From an uncultured Aeromonadales bacterium (GTDB taxonomy: Bacteria > Pseudomonadota > Gammaproteobacteria > Enterobacterales > Succinivibrionaceae), in NCBI GenBank assembly GCA_902796095.1, contig CADBNP010000051.1, forward strand, positions 1-11,272: 11,272 nt of DNA, given 5' to 3'. The notes under the pieces are model-generated. The model was not told the DNA's origin. It saw only the letters and a list, made by a program, of their open reading frames with translations, and did no database searches. The translations under genes and the position numbers were made by a program. Shown here one piece after another: positions 5,956 to 11,272 of this stretch (position 1 is the stretch's first letter; the number at the start of each line of letters is the position of its first letter).

Positions 5956-7272
5956 TCAGTGATTGTATGCCCTTTCCCCGTGGTAGGCCAAATCAAGACC
6001 TTCACGTTCCTGATCACGCTGTACTCTGATTCCGGTGAGCTTCGATGCCGCAAAGAATGCTGCATAGGCCACGGCGGCAGTCCAGATTACGGTTACAACT
6101 ACGGATACCGACTGACCGACTACCTGTTGGAGTATGGTTTCATTGCCGTTGCCGAATCCGGTTCCGCCAAGTTCAGGTGAACAGAAGATTCCTGTCAGGA
6201 TGGCGCCTGTGATGCCGCCTACACCGTGGACTCCGAATACGTCCAGGGAATCATCCACATTAAGCATTCTCTTAAGACCGTTTACACCCCAGTAGCATAT
6301 CATGCCTGCGATTATGCCGATGCAGATCCCTCCGACTATTCCCACGTAGCCGCATGCCGGAGTTATCGCAACAAGACCCGCAATGGCACCGGAACAAGCA
6401 CCGAGCATTGAAGGCTTGCCGCTTACTATCCATTCAAGAGTCATCCATGAGAGGACGCCGGCTGCAGGTGCGAGGACGGTGTTGGTGAACGCAAGAACCG
6501 AAGTTCCGTCAGGAGAAAGACTTGAGCCTGCGTTGAAACCGAACCATCCGAACCACAGCAGACATGTTCCTATCATGGTTATGGTCAGGCTGTGAGGAGC
6601 CATGCTTTCCTTGCCGTAGCCGATTCTCCGTCCGACAAAATAAGCTCCGACGAGACCGCATATGGATGCATTGATATGAACAACAGTACCGCCTGCAAAG
6701 TCAAGAACTCCGAAACTGCTGTCAAGCCATCCGCCGCCCCATACCATATGCCACGACGGAATATAAGCCAGTACAAACCAGACAGGCATGACAACAAGAA
6801 GTCCTGAGAATTTGATTCTTTCTGCAAAGGATCCGAGGATCAGACATGCTGTAATGGCTGCAAAAGCCCCCTGGAATGAGAAATAGCACAATTCACTCAA
6901 ATTGTTTGAATCTACGGTATCCACTGAGATCCCTTTCAGGAAAATTTTGGAGAAATCACCGTAGAACAGGTGTATGAAGGAATCGTTTTCTGTACCCATT
7001 GCCAGTGAATAACCGAAAAAAGCCCACAGTATGTACATGAGACTGAAGCATACTATCGACTGGATCATGATTGAAAGCATGTTTTTTGATCTGACCATGC
7101 CACCGTAGAAAAGAGCTATTCCAGGTATGGACATGATTATGACCAGGGCTGCACATATCATGATGAAGCCGTTGGCTGCCACATCAAGCTGTGGCTGTGT
7201 TTCTGCAGCGACGGCTGCTGAACTGAGCAGACCGGCACATCCCGCTACTGATAGTTTTTGAATAATTGTCAT
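5956..7272 (-). CDS. amtB: Ammonium channel AmtB
   Basis: A 438-residue Amt/MEP/Rh family ammonium channel of the inner membrane; family members are trimers of 11-helix subunits conducting ammonium at low concentration. The N-terminus is a signal peptide (SSAAVAAE around residues 17-24, cut probably after AVAA), as in E. coli AmtB. Conserved pore features are present: GIALFYGGMVRSKN, the Phe gates in QGAFAAITA and WFGFNAGS, the Asp and first pore His in LDFAGGTVVHINA, and the second pore His in DVFGVHGVGG. The C-terminal tail EREGLDLAYHGERAYNH is the part that contacts PII. The ATG at 7272 is chosen because GGAGG (7285-7281) sits 8 bases ahead; a GTG three codons upstream overlaps that ribosome site. 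It is followed by a folded element and glnB, and no sigma54 promoter is seen upstream. Confidence 0.97.
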   Translation of the reverse strand: MTIIQKLSVAGCAGLLSSAAVAAETQPQLDVAANGFIMICAALVIIMSIPGIALFYGGMVRSKNMLSIMIQSIVCFSLMYILWAFFGYSLAMGTENDSFIHLFYGDFSKIFLKGISVDTVDSNNLSELCYFSFQGAFAAITACLILGSFAERIKFSGLLVVMPVWFVLAYIPSWHMVWGGGWLDSSFGVLDFAGGTVVHINASICGLVGAYFVGRRIGYGKESMAPHSLTITMIGTCLLWFGWFGFNAGSSLSPDGTSVLAFTNTVLAPAAGVLSWMTLEWIVSGKPSMLGACSGAIAGLVAITPACGYVGIVGGICIGIIAGMICYWGVNGLKRMLNVDDSLDVFGVHGVGGITGAILTGIFCSPELGGTGFGNGNETILQQVVGQSVSVVVTVIWTAAVAYAAFFAASKLTGIRVQRDQEREGLDLAYHGERAYNH

Positions 7273-7319
7273 AGTTGGCACCTCCGCCTCTGAAAGACTA
7301 AAAAGTTTGAACTAGATCT

Positions 7320-7348
7320 AAAATAAAATACTGACGCTTAAAAATCAA
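7320..7348 (-). promoter_or_regulatory. Candidate sigma70 promoter of amtB
   Basis: On the minus strand TTGATT (7348-7343), a 17-base spacer and TATTTT (7325-7320), each 4 of 6 to consensus, about 45 bases ahead of the amtB ATG. The stretch is very AT-rich, so chance matches are likely. Confidence 0.3.
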
Positions 7349-7708
7349 TAGAAATTTAAATAAAAACTTAAAAATCTTTTGTTTGAATGGTGGTAAACTT
7401 AATTTAATTAGTTGATTGGTCTTTTGGAAGACTGATCGGCGGGCGGAGCTTTTACTGCTGCGGGGTGAAGTTACAGCCGGGATCTGAACATGAATGTCGG
7501 CAGAATGCTGTCAGAGGGATTCTGTTTATTCATTGTTGAACATCCTTAACCCCGGGACACTGCCTGAGAAAAATCTGCGGAATCATTTCTGTTACAGAAA
7601 ACTGATCAGCATTTTACGAGAATTCCGACTCTGTTTAATTCTGATTGTGACGGCTTCGATGATAAATGGCATATAAGTTGCTTTATACGAATTATCATAA
7701 TAGTTTTC
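7349..7708. other. Intergenic region between amtB and the SieB-like gene
   Basis: No convincing gene in this divergent gap. Its left part (to about 7410) is very AT-rich and probably holds promoters. A stable hairpin lies at 7414-7437: GATTGGTCTT pairs with AAGACTGATC through 10 bp with two G-T pairs, loop TTGG, followed by a GC-rich GGCGGGCGGAGC and no T-run. A second 6-bp hairpin is near 7502-7525 (CAGAAT with ATTCTG). A 60-codon open frame at 7494-7676 has no ribosome site or protein-like composition. The structured part could belong to a long leader of the SieB-like gene or a small RNA. Confidence 0.4.
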
Positions 7709-7731
7709 GGAGGCAGTCAGTTTTCTGACAG
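7709..7731 (+). promoter_or_regulatory. Split ribosome binding site with spacer hairpin ahead of the SieB-like gene
   Basis: GGAGG (7709-7713) is a strong Shine-Dalgarno match but lies 18 bases from the ATG at 7732, too far for normal use. The spacer contains a perfect hairpin, GTCAG (7716-7720) with CTGAC (7725-7729) around TTTT. If folded, it brings the two within about 4 unpaired bases. An in-frame TGA at 7726-7728 rules out an earlier start. Confidence 0.5.
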
Positions 7732-8325
7732 ATGAAAAAAATGGCTAAAGGTATTTCAAGATTCGGAAGGTTTGCTGTTTTAAACTGGATTATGCTCTGG
7801 TTCATTCTTATCAACGGGATGATAGTGATGCTTCCTGCTGATGTGGTTGGTGAAAAAGGCTCTCAGTGGATTACAAGTCATAACTACTACTGGTATGCCG
7901 GACTTGTTGTAGGCATTTCATACTTCATAAGTCATTTCATAACCATTGTGTGTTCAAGTATTTTTGAGGGTGCGACAACCAAGTCTCAGGAGTCTAGTCT
8001 TCAGAATATGATCAGGTGTCTGGATTTTACCGAAAAGGCTGTTTTAAGGGAATTTGTTCTTCAGCGTCGCAGTGTTATCAATCTGCCTGTCAATGAGCCT
8101 GCCGTCAAGAATCTGCTTGGTGCCGGAATTTTGACATATGCCTACGGTACTCCCCAGAGTGGTGATTTATCCACAATGAAGGCAATGATGATTACTCTCA
8201 ATGCCCGACAGTACATTACCTACAAGATCCTCGGTCTCAGCAAATCAGGAATGAGCGAGGAGCAGATAGAGCAGATCCTTAACGAGCGTCCGAAGTTCAT
8301 CGGTAAGAATCTTTCCCGCACATAA
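7732..8325 (+). CDS. Two-helix membrane protein, SieB superinfection-exclusion family
   Basis: A 197-residue inner-membrane protein with two predicted transmembrane helices, about residues 15-35 (rich in Trp, Ile, Leu and Met) and 52-76 (YWYAGLVVGISYFISHFITIV), then a soluble domain of about 120 residues. The soluble part reads like the SieB family (PF14163): a LDFTEKAVLREFVLQ helix, INLPVNEPAVKNLLGAGIL, and a later ITLNARQYITYKIL strand-helix, the usual layout of membrane anchor plus a small winged-helix-like domain. The family is named after phage proteins that block superinfection, but many chromosomal members have no tested role, so a defence function is only a possibility. No phage genes are nearby. 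Start: no alternative upstream because of an in-frame stop; a second ATG at codon 4 is possible. The gene stands alone and ends in a good terminator. Confidence 0.7.
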   Translation: MKKMAKGISRFGRFAVLNWIMLWFILINGMIVMLPADVVGEKGSQWITSHNYYWYAGLVVGISYFISHFITIVCSSIFEGATTKSQESSLQNMIRCLDFTEKAVLREFVLQRRSVINLPVNEPAVKNLLGAGILTYAYGTPQSGDLSTMKAMMITLNARQYITYKILGLSKSGMSEEQIEQILNERPKFIGKNLSRT

Positions 8326-8353
8326 AACGATTTTGAATATGCCAAGGATAAAG

Positions 8354-8383
8354 GGTACCGCCAAAGTCGGTGCCTTTTGTTTT
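8354..8383 (+). terminator. Rho-independent terminator after the SieB-like gene
   Basis: GGTACCG (8354-8360) pairs with CGGTGCC (8368-8374), 7 bp with one T-G pair and loop CCAAAGT, followed by TTTTGTTTT. It lies 28 bases beyond the stop. Confidence 0.85.
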
Positions 8384-8620
8384 ATGCGGCATTCGTTTTT
8401 CTGACTTGGAACTAAAGCAATGAACACGCATGATGATTTTACGTTTTGCAGCATGCATTCCGGGAAGATGCTCTGTCAAACGCAGGGAAGAACTTTAATT
8501 CATTTGCAATAATGCTTTTTTACCTGATCAAATCTTTGCTGCAGCCGTTATTTCACAAAAAAATGTGTTGCAGTCATGCAAATTCCTTTCTGCACAAAGT
8601 GCCGGAATGTTAAAAAAATG
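8384..8620. other. Intergenic region upstream of the SLT-like lipoprotein
   Basis: No gene is evident. It contains only short weak symmetries, for example CTGCA (8539-8543) with TGCAG (8569-8573) around CACA and TGTG, with no T-run behind. Open frames here are short and lack ribosome sites. It presumably carries the control region for the downstream three-gene cluster. Confidence 0.4.
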
Positions 8621-8626
8621 TATAAT
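8621..8626 (+). promoter_or_regulatory. Consensus -10 box almost touching the start codon
   Basis: A perfect TATAAT ends 6 bases before the ATG at 8633. If it is used, transcription would begin at or within a base or two of the start codon, giving a leaderless or nearly leaderless mRNA. This fits with the absence of any Shine-Dalgarno sequence before this gene. No good -35 is seen at 16-18 bases (sequence around 8597-8604), so the call is tentative. Confidence 0.45.
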
Positions 8627-8632
8627 TGAGAC

Positions 8633-9205
8633 ATGAGGTTTTATATTTTTGTTTTTTTGTGTTCTGCAGCCATTCTTCAGGGGTGTTCCACCTATATGCC
8701 CAGCGATCCGGGTAATCTGTGTACGATATTTACAGAAAACGAGGACTGGTATGAAGATGCAAAAAATGCAAGGGAACGCTGGGGGGCCCCTCTTCATGTC
8801 ATGATGGCTATTATGAAGCAGGAATCCTCCTTTGTGGCAGACGCAAAACCTCCGATGCAGTATTTTCTTTTCATTCCCATCGGCCGGGTCAGCAGTGCCT
8901 ACGGCTATGCACAGGCACAGGATCCGGTATGGGATGATTACCAGAGATCATCGGGAAATTCCTGGTCTTCCAGAGATGACTTCTCTGATGCGATAGATTT
9001 TATCGGATGGTACATGAATATAACCAACCGGAAAAACGGTGTGTCAAAGTGGGATGCATACCGCCAGTATCTGAATTATCATGAGGGATGGGGCGGATAC
9101 AGCCGCCAGACCTATAAGGGTAAAACCTGGCTGCTGAATATTGCGAAGAAGGTTGAATCACAATCGGCACAGTATGCGGCACAAATGAAAAAATGTGAAT
9201 TTTAA
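8633..9205 (+). CDS. SLT-domain transglycosylase-like lipoprotein
   Basis: A 190-residue lipoprotein: a short signal peptide with Arg2 and a hydrophobic core ends in the lipobox LQGC, so Cys18 would be lipidated and the protein anchored in the envelope facing the periplasm. The mature part resembles the lysozyme-like SLT lipoprotein family (SLT_4 type). The likely catalytic Glu64 is in MKQESSF, the equivalent of the ESxF motif of lytic transglycosylases; AYGYAQAQ stands where GLMQ is usual; and the YLNYHEGWGGY segment corresponds to the late Tyr-Asn motif. It probably cleaves peptidoglycan strands, but activity is untested for many members. An in-frame TGA just upstream forces the ATG at 8633, which has no ribosome site and lies 6 bases after a perfect -10 box. 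The next gene, the LuxS-like one, begins 14 bases after its stop, so the two are very likely cotranscribed. Confidence 0.8.
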   Translation: MRFYIFVFLCSAAILQGCSTYMPSDPGNLCTIFTENEDWYEDAKNARERWGAPLHVMMAIMKQESSFVADAKPPMQYFLFIPIGRVSSAYGYAQAQDPVWDDYQRSSGNSWSSRDDFSDAIDFIGWYMNITNRKNGVSKWDAYRQYLNYHEGWGGYSRQTYKGKTWLLNIAKKVESQSAQYAAQMKKCEF

Positions 9206-9219
9206 TTTAAGGAGTTTAT

Positions 9220-9726
9220 ATGTCCATAATTGAAAGTTTTTCTGCAGATCACACCAAGATGAAGGCTCCGGCTGTAAGGATCTCGAAGAAATTCAACACA
9301 CCGAAGGGTGATGTTATTACTGTCTATGATTTAAGATTCTGCCAGCCCAACGCAGCTATTATTGATCCCAAGGCTGTTCACACTCTCGGTCATCTGTTGG
9401 CTCAGTTTATGAGACAGCATCTTAATCCGGAAATTGGCGAAATCATTGACATTTCTCCTATGGGCAGTCGTACCGGATTCTATATGTCTGTTATCGGTCA
9501 GCCGTCTGAGCAGGACGTTGCGGATGCGTGGAGATCCGCCATGTACAGTATTATTGCAGTGAAGGATGAGAGCGAAATTCCGGGACTTAACAGGTACCAG
9601 TGCGGATCCTGCCGTGAACACTCTCTGCTGGAGGCTCAGAATATCGCCAAGGCTGTACTGTCTGTCGGTATCGGCATAAATCTGAACGAGAATCTGAAGC
9701 TTGACGAAACTCTGATCAAGAACTAA
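9220..9726 (+). CDS. LuxS-fold pseudoenzyme: E. coli-type LuxS lacking both catalytic residues
   Basis: 168 residues against 171 in E. coli LuxS and alignable almost without gaps (SF.ADHTKMKAPAVR, NTPKGDVITVYDLRFCQPN, IIDISPMGSRTGFYMS, YQCGS). The three metal ligands are kept at the E. coli positions: His54, His58, Cys128; Ser6, His11 and Arg39 also remain. Both catalytic residues are gone. The HxxEH motif reads HTLGH, so Glu57 is Gly (GGT), and the PMGC motif reads PMGS, so Cys83 (Cys84 in B. subtilis) is Ser (AGT). In known LuxS enzymes, replacing either residue removes or severely reduces S-ribosylhomocysteine cleavage, so this protein is expected to be inactive in that reaction. It is otherwise intact, with a strong AAGGAG ribosome site, and is packed between the lipoprotein gene (14 bases) and rraB (12 bases), which argues for a retained, changed function such as ligand binding or partner binding. 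A complete LuxS of another lineage is at 4684-5208. Confidence 0.9.
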   Translation: MSIIESFSADHTKMKAPAVRISKKFNTPKGDVITVYDLRFCQPNAAIIDPKAVHTLGHLLAQFMRQHLNPEIGEIIDISPMGSRTGFYMSVIGQPSEQDVADAWRSAMYSIIAVKDESEIPGLNRYQCGSCREHSLLEAQNIAKAVLSVGIGINLNENLKLDETLIKN

Positions 9727-9738
9727 CCGGCCAAATAT

Positions 9739-10134
9739 ATGAATGAAGCAATAAAACAGGAAAACAGGGCAATTATTAATGAGATGAGTGCCGACGGTAT
9801 AGATTTGACTCAGGAATATACAGTTGAACATCATTTCTCGGGTCATGATTTCAAACTTCTGGAAAAGCTGGCTGTTGCCGTATATGAACTCGGGTTTGAG
9901 GTAACAGACGCCGAGGAGTTCAGAGACGAAAGAAACCGTACTGTATTCTGCTTTGATGCCTACCGGGATATGATTATTTCCGCTGAGGAACTGGAAAAGG
10001 ACCAGGACAGGTTTCTTCCGCTGCTGACTAAATTCCATGCATTCTACGACGGCTGGGGTGTGCCGATGGAGGATGAAGAGGAATTTTTCGAAGATGATGA
10101 AGAGTCTGGGGGAGCAGGGGAGACAGCGGAGTAG
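9739..10134 (+). CDS. rraB: Ribonuclease E inhibitor RraB
   Basis: A 131-residue protein of the RraB family. In E. coli RraB binds the C-terminal scaffold half of RNase E and alters degradosome make-up and mRNA decay. The match is clear in YTVEHHFSGHDFKLLEKLAVAVYELGFEVTDAEE, in the FCFDAY strand, and in the FHAFYDGWGVPMEDEE segment, which corresponds to EYDGWGTYFEDP in E. coli. As in the family, the C-terminus (about residues 113-131) is strongly acidic and probably disordered. It starts 12 bases after the LuxS-like gene; no clear Shine-Dalgarno is present, so translation may depend on coupling to the gene upstream. Hairpins follow in the 129-base gap before the convergent gene. Confidence 0.92.
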   Translation: MNEAIKQENRAIINEMSADGIDLTQEYTVEHHFSGHDFKLLEKLAVAVYELGFEVTDAEEFRDERNRTVFCFDAYRDMIISAEELEKDQDRFLPLLTKFHAFYDGWGVPMEDEEEFFEDDEESGGAGETAE

Positions 10135-10162
10135 TCTGCTCTGAAAGTGAAGCGAAGACAAA

Positions 10163-10181
10163 AGGCACCGGGATTATGCCT
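10163..10181 (-). terminator. Weak terminator for the minus-strand gene at 10264
   Basis: On the minus strand AGGCA (10181-10177) pairs with TGCCT (10167-10163) around a 9-base loop and is followed by TTTGTCTT, giving four T in a row counting the last stem base. The stem is short, so this is a tentative call. Confidence 0.35.
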
Positions 10182-10209
10182 CATGTCCTTTTTGGCACCA
10201 TAGAACAAT

Positions 10210-10254
10210 GCCGCGCAGGATACATGATCTCTGTTATATGTCAACGCGGCTTTT
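10210..10254 (+). terminator. Candidate terminator after rraB
   Basis: GCCGCG (10210-10215) pairs perfectly with CGCGGC (10245-10250) and is followed by TTTT. The 29-base loop can add an inner ACAT/ATGT helix. It ends ten bases before the stop of the convergent gene. The stem is GC-rich but the loop is large and the T-run short. Confidence 0.5.
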
Positions 10255-10263
10255 CTGTCTCCT

Positions 10264-11272
10264 CTACCAGAATTTTCTGCCGTTTATCAGGTTGGCCAGA
10301 TGACTGCAGTAGCCGAATCTCGACATCAGATCTTCATAATCCAGGTACTTCATGGAGTCGGCATTTTCCTCTTCATCTGCTGTTTCATCATCTTCCTCTT
10401 CTGAGTTGTCCGGATCTGAAAATTCCGGATCCTCCTCCACGTCAAAATCTTCATCATCGGAATCTGCAGGCTCTATTGCAATATATTCATCAAGATAATC
10501 CTCGAATTCGCTGAAAGGAAGCACCTCTATCTGATATTTTTCGCTGAGTCTGTCGCACAGTTCTCCGTCTTCGGTATCGCAGACGAGAATGGCGAAATTC
10601 TGCATCAGATTCTTCTGAGTTTTTATAATATTGAGATCCCGGGCGGCTTTTTCGAAATCATTCTCGGCAAAGTTGAAGAATGCCACGCCAATCTGAGGTT
10701 TCAGCACAAAGCTGATGTTAATCTCACTGTTATTGCAGCTTGCCTTCATGTTGCGACCGAACTTAAACTGGGTATTGCTTATGCCGTTTTCCTCTGTAAG
10801 AGTGATGATGTGTTCCTCAATCATCCTTGAGCAGAGATGAGAATACCATCCTGTTTTTAGATACTGTCCGAGTCTGCCTTTATCTTTCAGACTGATCCTG
10901 ATCTGTCCTGTCTTTTCATCACAGTTCAGCATGGTGAGATACTTTTCCTCCTGAAGAGCGGCAAACAGTCTGTATAGCTGAAACTGTCTGCCGGATGAAA
11001 ATCCCTTCAGATCAGCCATAATCTCGGATGCCGGATCTGATTCATCAAGACAAGGTTCAAGCAGAGAAGTAATGGCACAGTTGATCTCATTTTCGTCCTC
11101 CGGCGAGCAGAGAAGTTTGTCAAGCATCAGCATGCCCGTGGAGTAGGAGTCTATGAGTGTAACGCTGAGGTTGTCGTCGTCAAACAGTTCGCTGCAGTCG
11201 GCAAGCTTAAGCTGCACATCTGTGACATGCTGCATAAATGCACGGTTGATTAACCTGTAGCCGAGGAACAGC
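10264..11272 (-). CDS. Unrecognised protein with acidic linker; possible degenerate nuclease-like fold (5' part missing)
   Basis: The frame is open to the right edge. The first internal ATG (11235) lacks a ribosome site and is preceded by protein-like residues (LFLGYRLINRAF), so the true start is probably outside the window; 335 residues are visible. I do not recognise the protein. From the ATG at 11235, residues 1-130 look helical; residues about 130-250 alternate strands and helices (TGWYSHLCSRMIEEH, SEINISFVLKPQIGVAFFNF, QNFAILVCDTED, QIEVLPFSEFEDYL). About 251-293 form an acidic, probably disordered linker of mainly Asp and Glu, and the last 30 residues (MKYLDYEDLMSRFGYCSH to INGRKFW) look like a separate conserved tail. 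The pattern of the middle part resembles PD-(D/E)XK nuclease-like domains such as DUF1887/Card1, but Asn stands for the catalytic Asp and no ExK is present, so no function is assigned. Confidence 0.75.
   Translation of the reverse strand, partial: LFLGYRLINRAFMQHVTDVQLKLADCSELFDDDNLSVTLIDSYSTGMLMLDKLLCSPEDENEINCAITSLLEPCLDESDPASEIMADLKGFSSGRQFQLYRLFAALQEEKYLTMLNCDEKTGQIRISLKDKGRLGQYLKTGWYSHLCSRMIEEHIITLTEENGISNTQFKFGRNMKASCNNSEINISFVLKPQIGVAFFNFAENDFEKAARDLNIIKTQKNLMQNFAILVCDTEDGELCDRLSEKYQIEVLPFSEFEDYLDEYIAIEPADSDDEDFDVEEDPEFSDPDNSEEEDDETADEEENADSMKYLDYEDLMSRFGYCSHLANLINGRKFW

Noticed and set aside
7279..7281. GTG as start of amtB, three codons upstream
   Set aside because: It overlaps the GGAGG ribosome site that is properly spaced for the ATG at 7272.
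7276..7281. TGGCAC as a sigma54 -24 element
   Set aside because: It reads on the plus strand, away from amtB, lacks the TTGC partner, and is the complement of the amtB ribosome site region.
9220..9726. The LuxS-like gene as a decaying pseudogene
   Set aside because: The frame is full length, the ribosome site is strong, all metal ligands and most family motifs are kept, and only the two catalytic residues are changed.
9331..10161. 276-codon minus-strand frame across the LuxS-like gene and rraB
   Set aside because: It mirrors two well-supported genes on the plus strand and shows no family resemblance.

Overview
The window looks like chromosomal DNA of a gammaproteobacterium with moderate GC. 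RpoC carries the gammaproteobacterial domain insertion, and TusDCB, RraB and a GlnB-type PII protein all read like E. coli proteins. A rumen or gut Succinivibrionaceae/Aeromonadales relative would fit, but that is an inference. The gene order is not enterobacterial: tusDCB lies directly behind rpoC and ridA.

Layout. Positions 1-3025 hold the 3' two thirds of rpoC, closed by a strong terminator. ridA follows, with a near-consensus CRP-like site upstream. After ridA comes a second strong hairpin, and only 13 bases beyond its T-run starts the overlapping tusD-tusC-tusB trio (sulfur relay for tRNA 2-thiouridine). On the minus strand, converging on tusB, lie a luxS of the Bacteroidota/Clostridia type (4684-5208), a PII gene (5433-5771) and amtB (5956-7272). 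The amtB-glnB gap holds a 65-base folded element that can be drawn as a pseudoknot, followed by a good sigma70 promoter for glnB. A 459-base intergenic stretch separates amtB from a divergent two-helix membrane protein of the SieB superinfection-exclusion family. Next comes a plus-strand cluster: an SLT-like lipoprotein, a second and very different LuxS homologue, and rraB. The window ends in an unrecognised minus-strand protein with a long acidic tail, running off the right edge.

The main discovery is the second LuxS homologue (9220-9726). It is plainly of the E. coli type and keeps the three metal ligands (His54, His58, Cys128), but both catalytic residues are replaced: Glu57 is Gly and Cys83 is Ser. 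About 4 kb away lies a LuxS from a different lineage with an intact active site. The simplest reading is that an acquired luxS took over S-ribosylhomocysteine cleavage, and the ancestral copy survived as a metal-binding pseudoenzyme, now packed between a cell-wall lipoprotein gene and the RNase E inhibitor gene rraB.

The genes otherwise group by theme: transcription (rpoC), sulfur and reactive-metabolite handling (ridA, tusDCB, luxS), ammonium uptake and its PII gate (amtB, glnB), and envelope or RNA turnover functions (SieB-like, SLT lipoprotein, rraB).
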